From assembly GCF_900107285.1 (NCBI RefSeq), contig NZ_FNPK01000009.1:1-64000 (forward strand): 64,000 bases of DNA. The letters run 5' to 3'. Position numbers and translations under genes: made by a program. The notes beneath the pieces were generated by a model. That model searched no databases and was not told where the DNA came from. It saw only the letters and a list, made by a program, of their open reading frames with translations. Below are positions 30,146 to 40,274 of this stretch, piece after piece. The stretch is from Acinetobacter kyonggiensis (GTDB taxonomy: Bacteria > Pseudomonadota > Gammaproteobacteria > Pseudomonadales > Moraxellaceae). Every line of letters begins with the position of its first letter. Position 1 is the stretch's first letter.

Positions 30146-30763
30146 TTATACCTCTACCTTAAGCTCCAATTTAGACACTTTTTCTACCCATTTAGCTGGG
30201 AAATAACGTTCTGCTACAAAATTGAGTCCTTTTGTAATCGGTTGCGGAAGTGCAATACCCAACGGATTTTGTTCTTGTAAATTTTCTGAAGAAATGACCC
30301 GTGTACCCAAAATATAATCAAACCACGGTTTGGTCACACACCAATTGGCATCCTGATTCGAATTCATATGATGGTCATAGTGCCACGGGATTTTTTTCAT
30401 TGCCCAATCTGGCTCTAAATGGGCACGACGATGAATATAATAATAATTACATGCACTATAGACCGCAGCCGCAGCCATCCCCTTCGATACTGGATAAAAC
30501 AATACACTGCTCACACCAGCCACCACGGCTAAAGAAACAATTTCATTTTTAGTTCGCCAATTTGAAATACCTTGCACATAACCATCATCATGAAAGTCTT
30601 GTTTACGCACTTCACGATGGTGTTCCCAATGTGACTTCATACTGTCTGGTACTGGGCTATAACGTGGTTTTCCACTACGATGCGTACCATGCAAAATATA
30701 CTTATGCGCAACCCATTCAAAGCCATTGGCCACCACGAGCCCAACCAAGAAACCTTTCCACAT
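30146..30763 (-). CDS. Fatty-acid hydroxylase/sterol desaturase-like protein
   Basis: 205 residues. Four His clusters typical of the di-iron membrane hydroxylase superfamily are present: HKYILH (about 20-25), HWEHH (45-49), HRRAH (111-115) and HYDHH (129-133). Hydrophobic stretches near residues 1-18 and 75-105 anchor it. It probably oxidises a lipid; substrate not readable. The divergent AraC regulator starts 103 bp away and is its likely controller. Confidence 0.8.
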   Translation of the reverse strand: MWKGFLVGLVVANGFEWVAHKYILHGTHRSGKPRYSPVPDSMKSHWEHHREVRKQDFHDDGYVQGISNWRTKNEIVSLAVVAGVSSVLFYPVSKGMAAAAVYSACNYYYIHRRAHLEPDWAMKKIPWHYDHHMNSNQDANWCVTKPWFDYILGTRVISSENLQEQNPLGIALPQPITKGLNFVAERYFPAKWVEKVSKLELKVEV

Positions 30764-30866
30764 TTTATTTTCTCCTCTTTCTTATTGAATATACTCAAGG
30801 AAATGTGCTAAATATTGACTGTGAAATAAAACTTCATTGACAAATTACGACAACAAAAAGATTAAA

Positions 30867-31865
30867 ATGCAGCAATTTAAGGATTACACAGGCTCGGTCT
30901 ACGGTGGACTTGGACATTTACTTTATGCTTATAGCCAAGCTCAGGGCTTAGCTATTTCTGAAAAACTGCAACAAGTTCAAAACTTAGAACGCTTTGACTA
31001 TAGTCTTTGGCGCGCCTTACTGACAGACATAGAACAGCATGTTCAAGTCCCTGCACTGGGTTTAAGTATTGCTGAATATGTACAACCGAAACATCTGGGG
31101 ATCATTGCTTATATTGCACTGTCTTGTAATACCTTAGGTGAGGCTTTGTATCGTTATCATGACTTTCATCGTCTGCTTTACGATGGTAGTCCTTTGCAGG
31201 TTAATATACAGGGGAACTATTTAGCCATTAATTGGGGGGAAATTCCCTTCAACCTTACCACTCAAGTGACCAATGAAATTGCGATTGCATTAATGCTGCA
31301 ATTTCTTCGCCTTTTTATGGAATTTGAAACGGTTCATATCCATGAAGTTCATTTCACCCATCCAGCTCCGAAGAATGTTGCTTTATATGAGCAATATTTT
31401 GGTTGCAAAGTCCGCTTCTCCCAAGCCCTCGCTCAAATTATTTTACCCATTCAAGAGCTGGCAAAACCTTTTCGTCAAGGAGATCAAACCTTACAGCAGT
31501 TGCTGATGCAGCAAGCACAAGCCTTATTAGAAAAACTGCCGCATTGCACACAGCTCGATCAGCGTATTCAGCAGGCCATTTTAATGGGCTTACAAAAAAA
31601 CCTGTATCAGATTCAACCTATCGCCAATCAGTTAAATATGTCGGTACGACAACTCCAGCGCCATTTACAACAACAAGGCACAACCTATCAACAACGTATG
31701 CAAGAAGTTCGGCATCTATTGGCAGAACAATATTTAAAAGATCCACATTTAGGTCTACAAGAAATCGCGTTATTGCTCAGTTACTCGGAACAAAGTGCTT
31801 TTCAACGTGCTTTTAAACAGTGGACGGGTTCGACCCCTCAACAATGGCGCAAACAACAAGATTAA
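30867..31865 (+). CDS. AraC-family transcriptional regulator
   Basis: 332 residues. The N-terminal part (to about 215) fits the arabinose-binding-like domain of OruR/ArgR-type regulators, with LGLSIAEYVQPKHLGIIAYI. The C-terminal AraC DNA-binding domain has two helix-turn-helix motifs, IANQLNMSVRQLQRHLQQQG and EIALLLSYSEQSAFQRAFK, ending in WTGSTPQQWR. The ATG at 30867 is preferred to a TTG at 30837. Likely regulates the divergent hydroxylase. Confidence 0.88.
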   Translation: MQQFKDYTGSVYGGLGHLLYAYSQAQGLAISEKLQQVQNLERFDYSLWRALLTDIEQHVQVPALGLSIAEYVQPKHLGIIAYIALSCNTLGEALYRYHDFHRLLYDGSPLQVNIQGNYLAINWGEIPFNLTTQVTNEIAIALMLQFLRLFMEFETVHIHEVHFTHPAPKNVALYEQYFGCKVRFSQALAQIILPIQELAKPFRQGDQTLQQLLMQQAQALLEKLPHCTQLDQRIQQAILMGLQKNLYQIQPIANQLNMSVRQLQRHLQQQGTTYQQRMQEVRHLLAEQYLKDPHLGLQEIALLLSYSEQSAFQRAFKQWTGSTPQQWRKQQD

Positions 31866-31998
31866 AAATATCGCATGATGGTCATGCTCGTGTCATGTTT
31901 ATTCATCATGTTGTGATGAATAAAGACTCAATTTTTCGATAAATATAAAATATTGCATCGAATTATTCAAAAATATATAACAAAATCTGGAGCATAAA

Positions 31999-32688
31999 AT
32001 GCATAAATATCTTGCTGAATTAATTGGAACATTTTGGTTAGTCTTTGGTGGATGTGGCAGTGCCATCCTTGCAGCAGCATTCCCCGAACTCGGTATTGGC
32101 TTTACAGGTGTGGCACTTGCCTTTGGTTTAACCGTCCTTACAGGTGCTTACGCTTTAGGTCATATTTCAGGTGGGCACTTCAATCCTGCTGTTAGTGTTG
32201 GCTTATGGTTCGGAGGGCGTTTCGATGCCAAAGACCTCATTCCCTATATTATTTCTCAGTTGATTGGCGCAACTTTAGCAGCACTGGTTTTATATCTTAT
32301 TGTACAAGGTCAAGCTGGATTTACTGGTACAGGTGGTTTTGCCAGCAATGGATTTGGTGACTTATCGCCAGGAAAATATTCAATGACTTCAGCTTTAATT
32401 ATTGAAGTGGTCTTAACTGCTTTTTTCCTGATTATTATTTTAGGTTCAACAGATAAACGTGCACCAGCAGGGTTTGCACCTATTGCGATTGGTCTGGCTT
32501 TAACGCTGATTCACTTAATCAGTATTCCTGTCACCAATACCTCTGTTAATCCAGCACGAAGTACTGGTGTAGCATTCTTTGCAGACACAGCGGCTTTAAG
32601 TCAACTTTGGTTATTCTGGGTGGCCCCTATTTTTGGTGCGATGATTGGTGCACTCATTTATCGTATGCTGGCACCTCAACCAGACTAA
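31999..32688 (+). CDS. aqpZ: Aquaporin Z
   Basis: Water channel of the inner membrane. The 229-residue protein has six membrane helices and both pore motifs, [11 protein letters not shown] near residue 59 and [11 protein letters not shown] near 182. GGAG precedes the ATG. The N-terminal [20 protein letters not shown] is typical of AqpZ. It is a single-gene unit with its own terminator. Confidence 0.95.
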   Translation: MHKYLAELIGTFWLVFGGCGSAILAAAFPELGIGFTGVALAFGLTVLTGAYALGHISGGHFNPAVSVGLWFGGRFDAKDLIPYIISQLIGATLAALVLYLIVQGQAGFTGTGGFASNGFGDLSPGKYSMTSALIIEVVLTAFFLIIILGSTDKRAPAGFAPIAIGLALTLIHLISIPVTNTSVNPARSTGVAFFADTAALSQLWLFWVAPIFGAMIGALIYRMLAPQPD

Positions 32689-32701
32689 TCATATCCTGCA
32701 T

Positions 32702-32730
32702 AAAAAAGCTCATTAGATATGAGCTTTTTT
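32702..32730 (+). terminator. aqpZ terminator
   Basis: AAAAAGCTCAT / ATGAGCTTTTT stem, TAGAT loop. Confidence 0.9.
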
Positions 32731-32764
32731 ATGTTCCACATGAAACATCATGCTGTTTAGCATT

Positions 32765-33010
32765 TTATAAAAATGGATTTTCAATTTCCTGTTCATCTTG
32801 ACGATCAATTTTTTCAGGCAAATTTTGTTCATTTTCTAAAGCACTGACCACATCATTTAGAAAAGCTTGTAAAACTTTAGCGGCCTGTAAACCAGCCTGA
32901 TCTTTGGTGAGCTGCAAATTACCATAAATATTGATGCAATCTTCTTGGTTTTCCAGCGTTAAGTCATAAATCGCATGTGACGCTGTCGCATTTTCAAAAG
33001 GTTTAAACAT
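32765..33010 (-). CDS. Small hypothetical protein
   Basis: 81 residues from the ATG at 33010; acidic, soluble, with LTLENQEDCINIYGNLQLTKDQAG and a helical second half. Earlier in-frame starts add a hydrophobic stretch that overlaps the gap from the nuclease gene. No family recognised. It lies 67 bp after the nuclease gene on the same strand. Confidence 0.55.
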   Translation of the reverse strand: MFKPFENATASHAIYDLTLENQEDCINIYGNLQLTKDQAGLQAAKVLQAFLNDVVSALENEQNLPEKIDRQDEQEIENPFL

Positions 33011-33077
33011 GGTCTGCTCACTGATCTTTATTGTTTTAAAAAGTAGGATGACCCACATCATCCTACCGAACAATAGC

Positions 33078-34181
33078 TTACTTCAACAACTGTAAAATGT
33101 ATTGTAATAATGCTTCAATCAGCTGTTTCACAATAGCATCTTGGGTATTTGGATCGATTGTCTCTGTCCCATTTTTGCTTGCATTGGTTTGGCTCGTATT
33201 CGAGGTAGAACCCGCAGATGAAGATTTAAACTCTTTTTGTAGCGCGGTCAATTGATCGGAACTGACATCTTCCGCACATTGGCTTTCCGCATCCCAATGT
33301 GAATAGCTAATTTCTTTGCTGGCTTTCACCGCAGTCGCAGTGAGCGGCAAATGATAGGTATTACGTTTTTGTTCTTCGGTGAGTTGTGGGAATAAATTCA
33401 TGTCCAATTGTTCTTCTAAATAACAAATACTGACGATTTTAACCTGTAGTGAATTATCGTTAGGGGCATAGTAGGCACCAATCGCACCCGTTTTAGGAAT
33501 ATAAACCGCTTTAAAAACTGCGGTTGGAACAATAACGCCCTTGCCTATGGTTTTTAATTTTTTTGCTGTAAAAACAGGCCCCGTAACCACATAAACATCA
33601 TATTTATGTTTGGTGACCATCGCACGGGTGGCTTCTTCTAATTCACGCCAAATTTGTTGATTATTTTTCGGTGCTTGCGGCACCATATTGGCTAAGGAAA
33701 AACTGTCTGACTGTGCAGCCTTGGTGGGCATATCGGCATTTGGTGCCATATGCCCACGGTCATAACCTGAGGCTTTATAGTCCGACAAGGTGGCACGGTG
33801 CTCTGCTTTGACTTTGGTTTCTTCGTGAAAACTATCTTCACGCGGAATTTTTTGACTTAAGCGCTGTGGCGTTAATGCTTCAGCAACCCATAACGGTGTT
33901 TTAGAAACACCCGAATACATCACATTGAAACCGTTAAAACACAAGGGATAGGTATTTTTACTGAGGCTTTCTTTGGCTAAATAAGGCGGAATATCACGAT
34001 AAAACTGATCTAAACAGGCCGAATTTGAGGATGATGGCAGCGAAACAAACTGTTGGATTTTTTCTTGTCCAAAAGCAATTGCAAAACTACTGGTTGCAAC
34101 TAAACCTAAAATAATTTTTAAACTATTCTGATTTAAAAGCTGAACCCAAGATTTACTCGTTTTACGTTTCTTAATTGCCAT
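33078..34181 (-). CDS. Exported DNA/RNA non-specific endonuclease
   Basis: About 367 residues. A basic N terminus (KKRKTSK) and a hydrophobic segment form a signal peptide or anchor. The NUC1/DNA-RNA non-specific nuclease motif is intact: YDRGHMAPNADMP with the catalytic His near residue 145, and the magnesium-site Asn in NMVPQAPKNNQQIW near 170. A Ser/Thr/Asn-rich linker and a short hydrophobic C-terminal tail follow. It should degrade nucleic acids in the periplasm or outside. An ATG at 34199 is also possible. Confidence 0.9.
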   Translation of the reverse strand: MAIKKRKTSKSWVQLLNQNSLKIILGLVATSSFAIAFGQEKIQQFVSLPSSSNSACLDQFYRDIPPYLAKESLSKNTYPLCFNGFNVMYSGVSKTPLWVAEALTPQRLSQKIPREDSFHEETKVKAEHRATLSDYKASGYDRGHMAPNADMPTKAAQSDSFSLANMVPQAPKNNQQIWRELEEATRAMVTKHKYDVYVVTGPVFTAKKLKTIGKGVIVPTAVFKAVYIPKTGAIGAYYAPNDNSLQVKIVSICYLEEQLDMNLFPQLTEEQKRNTYHLPLTATAVKASKEISYSHWDAESQCAEDVSSDQLTALQKEFKSSSAGSTSNTSQTNASKNGTETIDPNTQDAIVKQLIEALLQYILQLLK

Positions 34182-34435
34182 TTCTAGATAAACACTCATT
34201 TTTCACGAGCTTAACAAGCAAGCAAATTGAAGTATATGTAGCCGAAGTTATTTGTTTAACAATTAAACAATATCTGACCAACAAAAGCACAGTTGTTGTA
34301 ACAATATGTCTAATTTTCTACAGCTTTTATAAAGACTCTTAATGGCTTTCGGTATGTTTGATTGAAAAACCGATCAAGATTATGACAAGGTAAAACAGGC
34401 AAGATTTCAAAATGATTATATCTAGGGAGTATTTT

Positions 34436-35131
34436 ATGCACGCTAAGCTTTTAGGTTTAAGTCTGATTACAGGATTGATGAGTGCAACAGCATTTGCAGA
34501 ACCTGCCATTCAACCGGGTGATTCTTTAGAAAGTTTATCTAAAGTAAAAGTGAGCACTACGGTGAATGGTCAAGCAGGTTCAATTCAAGATTTAGTCGCC
34601 AGTGGTCAAATCCGTCTTGTTGATGCAAGCCAAGCCACTCAAGTCGGCACTGAAGCAGAAATACACAACCCATCAACTATAAATGCAACCACAGCACAAA
34701 CTGCGGACATAAATACCCCAGCACAAATAGGTTCATCTGCTGCTGTCGAACAAGCCAATGCTCCTGCGATTGAGCAAACGGCTCAAGTTGCAGCTGACAA
34801 GGTCGAAGCAATGCAACCCCATGCTGAATTAGCTGCACAACAAACAGAACCAGCCTTAAATCAAAAAGCTGTAGCACCGATGATTTCATCTTCTGCCGAC
34901 ACGCCAGTCAATGCGGCAGATCGCCCGCAAGTTGATGTCACCCAAGAAGCTGTTGCTGCTGCCCCTGTAAATGCTGCTGAAACAATGATGACTCATGAAG
35001 CCATCGCCGCTGCTGCACCTGAAGTCGCACAACCCAATGATGCCGTACAAGCTGCACCAGAAGCAGATCTTAGCAATGCACCAGTCAATGCATCTCCAGA
35101 AGCACCGATTGCAGAAACAACAGAGAACTGA
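34436..35131 (+). CDS. Exported Ala/Gln-rich protein
   Basis: 231 residues. The ATG at 34436 follows GGGAG and starts a signal peptide ending TAFAEP. Residues 20-65 look folded (PGDSLESLSKVKVSTTVNGQAG); the rest is low-complexity, rich in Ala, Pro, Gln and Glu, with repeated APVNA and PEAP/PEVAQ units, probably disordered. A cell-envelope role is inference. A terminator follows 30 bp after the stop. Confidence 0.65.
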   Translation: MHAKLLGLSLITGLMSATAFAEPAIQPGDSLESLSKVKVSTTVNGQAGSIQDLVASGQIRLVDASQATQVGTEAEIHNPSTINATTAQTADINTPAQIGSSAAVEQANAPAIEQTAQVAADKVEAMQPHAELAAQQTEPALNQKAVAPMISSSADTPVNAADRPQVDVTQEAVAAAPVNAAETMMTHEAIAAAAPEVAQPNDAVQAAPEADLSNAPVNASPEAPIAETTEN

Positions 35132-35160
35132 TCACCCTGTGTTGAGCTTTATCCTCCAAT

Positions 35161-35191
35161 AAAAAAACCAAGGATTGACCTTGGTTTTTTT
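35161..35191. terminator. Bidirectional terminator between convergent genes
   Basis: AAAAACCAAGG / CCTTGGTTTTT stem with A-run and T-run; serves the Ala-rich gene and kup. Confidence 0.9.
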
Positions 35192-35211
35192 ATGCACTAT
35201 TCAGTTCATGA

Positions 35212-37116
35212 CTAAATTTCGATTTGACTGCCCAGCTCGACCACGCGATTCGGTGGAATTTGATAAAAATCACTGACTGGACTGGTATTTCGTTGCATCG
35301 AAATAAACAGTTTTTCCCGCCATGGAGACATTCCATCTCCAACCGTGTGAATCAATCGATCACGAGAAATAAAGAAACTGATTTGCATCATGTCAAACTC
35401 AAGCCCTAATTGTTCATAAGCTTGCTGAAGCGCTTGTGGAATATTGGGTTGATCTTTAAAACCATAATACATCGAGACCCGGTAGAAATGCTCATCCAAT
35501 TTTTCAACTTGAATGCGCTCCTCTGCGGCAACATAAGGAATATCGCGAGTAACCACAGTCACCATCATATTCAGTTCATGCAGCACTTTATTGTGCTTAA
35601 TATTATGCAACATGGCATGCGGCACAATATTGGGTGTCCCCGTCAGAAATACTGCTACACCGGGAACAAATTGTGTTTCAGCACTCATACCAATACTTTT
35701 GATAAACAGATCAATCGGTAAAGCATCTTTTTCTAGACGTGCAAAGACAATTTCTCGTCCCATTTTCCATGTCATTAGAATGGTATAGACTGCTGCACCA
35801 ATTAAAATAGGCACCCATCCACCCGCAATAATTTTTAACGATGTGGAGGCAACAAAGATCAAATCAATGAACAAGAATGGGATCGTAAAGAGCAGAACTT
35901 TCCACACTGGCCAACGCCAAAAACCATAGGCGAGGAACGAAATTAAAATCGTCCCGCACAGCATGGTCATGGTCACGGCAACCCCATAAGCACTGGCTAA
36001 ATTGGCACTATTTTCAAACAATAAAATCAGGATCACCACGGAAATAAACAGCACCCAATTGATGAACGGCAAATAAATTTGACCTTGTTCAATATCCGAG
36101 GTGTGATGCACGGTTAAACGGGGTAAATAGCGTAGTTGAATGGCCTGATTGGTCATTGAAAACACACCCGTAATCACTGCTTGGGAGGCAATGACTGCGG
36201 CAGCTGTCGCCAAACCAATCATTGGATATAAACCCCAGTCAGGAACCAGCATATAAAATGGATTCGAAATCGCCTCTGGGTTACGTAGTAATAATGCCCC
36301 CTGTCCTGCATAGTTAAACAGTAGACACGGTAAAACAATAATGAACCAAGCAAGGCGAATAGGTAAACGACCAAAATGCCCCATATCGGCATACAAAGCT
36401 TCACCACCCGTCATGGTTAAAATGACAGCACCCATCGTCAGAAAAGCAACGTAGGGTTGATGAACAATAAAATTAAAGGCCCAATGAGGACTAACCATCG
36501 TCAATACAAATGGCGTTTGAATAATACTCCACACGCCCACTGCGCCAATGGAAAGAAACCAAGTCATGGTTAATGGGCCAAAAAATTTGCCCATGGTGGC
36601 TGTACCATGCCGCTGTACTAAAAATAATCCTGCCAAAATACCAATTGCCAAAGGCATGAGCCATTGGTTAAACATCGGTGTGGCAATACTTAAGCCTTCA
36701 ATTGCAGAGAGAATAGAAATTGCTGGCGTGATAATGCCATCACCAAAGAATAGCGATGCACCAATAAAGCCTAAAGCAATCAGATAAATCTTCCTGTTCT
36801 CGGCGATCCGAGTGGTTCGCAAATTCAATGCAAGCAAAGACATAATCCCGCCTTCACCATTATTGTCTGCACGCATGATGATGGTGACGTATTTAAAACT
36901 GATCGTCAGCATCATGCACCAAAAAATCAGCGACAGAATTCCAAGAACTGTCGCTTCAGTAATAGCCAGATGTGCGGTGAGGAAGCATTGCCTAAGGGCA
37001 TACAGTGGACTGGTTCCAATGTCTCCAAATACAACACCTAATGCAGCTAAGGTAATTGCAGGCAATGCCGCTTTTTTTGCGGTACTTTGCATATATGCGT
37101 CTTCTAATGTAGACAT
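35212..37116 (-). CDS. kup: Kup-type potassium uptake protein
   Basis: 634 residues. Twelve or so membrane helices occupy the first 430 residues, beginning with the Kup signature [20 protein letters not shown] near residue 25; the selectivity region GGIMSLLAL is near 95. The last 200 residues are the cytosolic domain. Kup is a proton-coupled low-affinity K+ importer. The ATG at 37116 ([10 protein letters not shown]) is preferred over one at 37137. Confidence 0.95.
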   Translation of the reverse strand: MSTLEDAYMQSTAKKAALPAITLAALGVVFGDIGTSPLYALRQCFLTAHLAITEATVLGILSLIFWCMMLTISFKYVTIIMRADNNGEGGIMSLLALNLRTTRIAENRKIYLIALGFIGASLFFGDGIITPAISILSAIEGLSIATPMFNQWLMPLAIGILAGLFLVQRHGTATMGKFFGPLTMTWFLSIGAVGVWSIIQTPFVLTMVSPHWAFNFIVHQPYVAFLTMGAVILTMTGGEALYADMGHFGRLPIRLAWFIIVLPCLLFNYAGQGALLLRNPEAISNPFYMLVPDWGLYPMIGLATAAAVIASQAVITGVFSMTNQAIQLRYLPRLTVHHTSDIEQGQIYLPFINWVLFISVVILILLFENSANLASAYGVAVTMTMLCGTILISFLAYGFWRWPVWKVLLFTIPFLFIDLIFVASTSLKIIAGGWVPILIGAAVYTILMTWKMGREIVFARLEKDALPIDLFIKSIGMSAETQFVPGVAVFLTGTPNIVPHAMLHNIKHNKVLHELNMMVTVVTRDIPYVAAEERIQVEKLDEHFYRVSMYYGFKDQPNIPQALQQAYEQLGLEFDMMQISFFISRDRLIHTVGDGMSPWREKLFISMQRNTSPVSDFYQIPPNRVVELGSQIEI

Positions 37117-37214
37117 AATTTTTCCGAATAATATCACCGAGAAAATTTTTTTGCTCTAAATCAATTGTTTCAACTTGGCAGATTCCATTTTTTTGGTTAT
37201 TATCGCGGCCGAAT

Positions 37215-37304
37215 GGTGAGGTGTCCGAGTGGCTTAAGGAGCACGCCTGGAAAGTGTGTATACGTTTGCGCGTATCGAGGGTTCGAATCCCTCTCTCACC
37301 GCCA
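37215..37304 (+). tRNA. tRNA-Ser (GGA), island integration site
   Basis: 90 nt including CCA, with the long variable arm of a class II tRNA. Anticodon loop CTGGAAA gives GGA (Ser codons UCC/UCU). The island begins in its 3' end, which stays intact because the incoming sequence restores it. Confidence 0.95.
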
Positions 37305-37371
37305 TTTTCTATTCTTATAACATCTAGTGTCATCTTAAAAGGCTTAAATCTAAAGGGTTTAGGCCTTTTTT
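37288..37371 (+). repeat. attL: tRNA 3' end plus 34-bp repeat/terminator
   Basis: TCCCTCTCTCACC (37288-37300, tRNA 3' end) recurs with one change at 59243-59255, and the 34 bp at 37338-37371 recur exactly at 59290-59323. The 34-bp repeat is itself a hairpin (AAAGGCTTAAA / TTTAGGCCTTT) with a T-run, so it also terminates the tRNA transcript. The distances in both copies are nearly equal, supporting an att pair. Confidence 0.8.
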
Positions 37372-37415
37372 ACGTCTCATACAATCGACTTCATCTATTG
37401 CAAGCTTGATGTAGT

Positions 37416-37474
37416 TGGGGGTATAACTGGGGGTATAATATTTTACCCCTAAAATTATACCCCCAAATTTCTAC
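37416..37474. repeat. Left-end GGGGGTATAA iterons
   Basis: GGGGGTATAA occurs twice in direct orientation (about 37417 and 37430) and once inverted as TTATACCCCC (about 37455). A matching direct pair lies at the right end (59163-59180). Such repeats near integrase genes may be arm-type integrase or excisionase sites, or control the integrase promoter; here they lie just before its start codon. Confidence 0.6.
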
Positions 37475-37487
37475 GGGAACCGCTACG

Positions 37488-38684
37488 ATGCTTACAGATG
37501 CTTTTATCAGAAGAATCAAACCTTCAGAAAAGAAAACCAAATATCCTGATGAAAAAAGCATGTATTTAGAAGTTACACCTTCAGGTGGTATGCATTGGCG
37601 GATGAAATTCCGGATCAATAGTAAAGAAAATATTTTTAGTATTGGTACATATCCAGAAACTACACTCGCTCAAGCGAGAAGAATTCGAGATGAAGCTCGA
37701 TTAAAATTAAAAGATGGGATTAACCCCAATGAAGTGAAGAAACAAAAGAAACTGCAAGTAGATGAAAATACAATTTTTAAAGCTCTGGCTTTGGAATGGA
37801 TGGAAGATCGCAAAGCAGTCATTAAAGAAAATACTTATTTACGAGATTTATCGGTATTCGAAAAAGACTTATTCCCTGCTCTAGGTCATATGCCTATAGA
37901 TCAAATCAAAGGTAAAGATATACTTGCCTGCGCAAAAAAAATTGAAGAGCGAGGTGCACAGGAAATGGCTAAGCGTTCTATTCCTTTAGCTGGACGTATT
38001 TTTCGTTTCGCAATTCACAAAGGGCTGATTGAGAATGATCCCACACCTCACTTACAAGAGGCTTTAAAACCTCGTAAAGTGAAGCATATGGCTCGTCTAG
38101 ACATTTCTGAGTTTCCTCCCTTCCTTGAACGTATGGATCGTTATCACGGCAATCCAATGATCAAGACAGCAATTCAACTAATGACTTTAACTTTTGTACG
38201 TACCGCCGAACTTAGAATGATGCAGTGGAATGAGATTGATTTTGATAATCATTTATGGCGTATTCCTGCTGAGAAGATGAAAATGGCTCAACCTCACATC
38301 GTTCCATTGTCCAAACAGGCAATTGAACTCATTGAAGGATTAAAACCCCTAACAGGAAATAAGCAATACGTTTTCTATAATCACAGTACAGCAAAACCTA
38401 TGAGTAGCAATGCTTTACTCTGTGTAATACGCACGATGGGTTATAGCGGCAAGATGACTGGACATGGCTTTCGTGGACTGGCATCAACAACACTACATGA
38501 GCAAAGCTATATGCATGATGCAATTGAAATTCAGTTAGCACATAGAGTCGGTAATGCTGTATCACAAGCTTATAACCATGCTCAGCATTTAGAGTATCGA
38601 GTCAAAATGATGCAGGATTGGTCTGATTTTATTGATGGTTTGAGGAATAAGATTATACCTTCTTCAAAACATAAAATTATTTAA
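37488..38684 (+). CDS. P4-type tyrosine integrase
   Basis: 398 residues. The N-terminal DUF4102 arm-binding domain starts LTDAFIRRIKPSEKKTKYPD; a SAM-like core-binding domain follows; the catalytic domain has the first Arg in TFVRTAELRMMQW, the HxxR box in GHGFRGLAST, and the nucleophile Tyr in AVSQAYNHAQHLEYR. It should integrate and excise the island at tRNA-Ser, next to which it lies, as P4-type integrases do. All catalytic residues are present, so it may be active. Confidence 0.95.
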   Translation: MLTDAFIRRIKPSEKKTKYPDEKSMYLEVTPSGGMHWRMKFRINSKENIFSIGTYPETTLAQARRIRDEARLKLKDGINPNEVKKQKKLQVDENTIFKALALEWMEDRKAVIKENTYLRDLSVFEKDLFPALGHMPIDQIKGKDILACAKKIEERGAQEMAKRSIPLAGRIFRFAIHKGLIENDPTPHLQEALKPRKVKHMARLDISEFPPFLERMDRYHGNPMIKTAIQLMTLTFVRTAELRMMQWNEIDFDNHLWRIPAEKMKMAQPHIVPLSKQAIELIEGLKPLTGNKQYVFYNHSTAKPMSSNALLCVIRTMGYSGKMTGHGFRGLASTTLHEQSYMHDAIEIQLAHRVGNAVSQAYNHAQHLEYRVKMMQDWSDFIDGLRNKIIPSSKHKII

Positions 38685-38843
38685 ACAGAATGCAGAACAT
38701 AACTAAAATTATTTGTATTCCAATTCAATTTCAGGCAAAAGACCGTTTAATGATAAGTTTCCAATAGACAAAGATCGAGTCACATACCCTATATATGACT
38801 CTTCTTAACCAATCTAATTGTAGAGTTTTAATAGTACTCAAAT

Positions 38844-40271
38844 TTAGAGATACAGTAGACCTTGTCTATTTGCATGACGAGCAAATTTAGATTGAATATC
38901 TGCAAGCAAAGCAGATCTTAAACGAAATATTGCTTTATCTTCATCTAAAATTTCTCCTACAGCTTCCATAGATTGGATTTGTTCATTAACTGTACCACCT
39001 GTTAGTTTAGTAGACTCTTTTACAACAACCTTGGTTTGAAAAGTTCTAAAATCAACTACTAATGCAACATTATTTTCTTGATATTCAAAAATAGGAGAAA
39101 TGTAAATGGCTTCAGATCGCTTATCAATTAAATTATAAGCAATTTCTGGAATAAGTATTCCATCTACACACTTAGAATGTTGAATTTTCTGTTGTACATA
39201 ATCACAAAGTGGATCAATTCGGAGTTGAACCTTTTGCAAATAACCAGTAATTTCGTCCTTTTTATAGGCACTACACTTTTTCGATTGCTGAGAAGGACTC
39301 AGCTCATTAAATCTGTCATCCCCTTCTTTTAGTGAAAAATTATAATTTTTACATACAGCATTTTTCAATTGATCTTGATCAATTATGCTAGAAAAAAAGG
39401 CAGAGGCATCATTGTTATCTAAGCTAATTAAACTACCAGGATAATCATTACTTAAGTGATCATGATTTTGAATCAATAATTTAGTATTGATTTTAAAGTT
39501 TGGAGCTGTTGTCTGATCTAAATTTTCTAATTCAAGTTTTTTTTCTGCTTTATAGAATTGTGTTTCTAATTCATCCATAAATACTTGGTGAATAACTTCA
39601 AATGCACTATTTATGCGTGTAGATGCGTCTGCATCAGAAAAATACTTACCTAAACTAGCCTTCGAAAATTGGGTAAACATTTTTTTTGTTTCTTCAGACC
39701 AAGTTTCATATTCACCGAATTTAGGGAAGAATATCGATGCAATTTCATTGGTAACTTTATGTACCATTGACTCCCAATGTAAGATACATTGGAGCTCTGG
39801 ATAGTTATCGAGTTTACTACAGAGTTCTTGTTCTAAGTCATTAATATCGCCATCTAAAACTTCTCCTGAATAACTAAAAAACTTACTTTTTTCTAGAGTA
39901 AGTATATCTATGGGAGACTTTTCTTTCAGAGGTGAATTCTGAAAAAACTCCATTTTAAAGTTATTAAACACATCAGGATCACGTGTCCATAAGACCAATA
40001 AATATGGATGCGATACCCTACTTATTAATTTATCAACTACAGGCTGTAGAGCTCTAAAATCTTGGTGACTAGGAACAGTATCATCAAATAAATTAATATC
40101 TAAAAATAATATTCGAATATCATCAAACCCTTCTTCTGGAAAATTTTCAAATTTCCCATCAAAGTATGTAAAAGGAATTTTGTTTTTAGAGAAATAATTC
40201 ATTAGTGGTTGAACTTGATCAATTTTATCATCCACTAAAATGATACGACCATTTATCGGTAACTTATTCAT
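38844..40271 (-). CDS. Receiver-domain protein with unknown C-terminal domain
   Basis: 475 residues. Residues about 8-110 resemble a response-regulator receiver: acidic pair D14-D15 (ILVDDK), a candidate phospho-acceptor D58 (ILFLDINL) and T96 (VLWTRD). The conserved Lys after T96 is not clear. The remaining 360 residues are helical and acidic, without a DNA-binding motif or a known output domain. It starts 3 bp after the GHKL gene and is third in the methyltransferase operon, so it is probably phosphorylated or regulated by the GHKL protein. Function not assigned. Confidence 0.65.
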   Translation of the reverse strand: MNKLPINGRIILVDDKIDQVQPLMNYFSKNKIPFTYFDGKFENFPEEGFDDIRILFLDINLFDDTVPSHQDFRALQPVVDKLISRVSHPYLLVLWTRDPDVFNNFKMEFFQNSPLKEKSPIDILTLEKSKFFSYSGEVLDGDINDLEQELCSKLDNYPELQCILHWESMVHKVTNEIASIFFPKFGEYETWSEETKKMFTQFSKASLGKYFSDADASTRINSAFEVIHQVFMDELETQFYKAEKKLELENLDQTTAPNFKINTKLLIQNHDHLSNDYPGSLISLDNNDASAFFSSIIDQDQLKNAVCKNYNFSLKEGDDRFNELSPSQQSKKCSAYKKDEITGYLQKVQLRIDPLCDYVQQKIQHSKCVDGILIPEIAYNLIDKRSEAIYISPIFEYQENNVALVVDFRTFQTKVVVKESTKLTGGTVNEQIQSMEAVGEILDEDKAIFRLRSALLADIQSKFARHANRQGLLYL

Positions 40272-40274
40272 GAA

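Noticed and set aside
37416..37474. GGGGGTATAA repeats as a CRISPR array
   Set aside because: Only three units, very short, with no regular spacers and no cas genes nearby.
38844..40271. Receiver protein as a normal transcriptional response regulator
   Set aside because: No helix-turn-helix, LytTR or other output domain is visible in the 360-residue C-terminal part.
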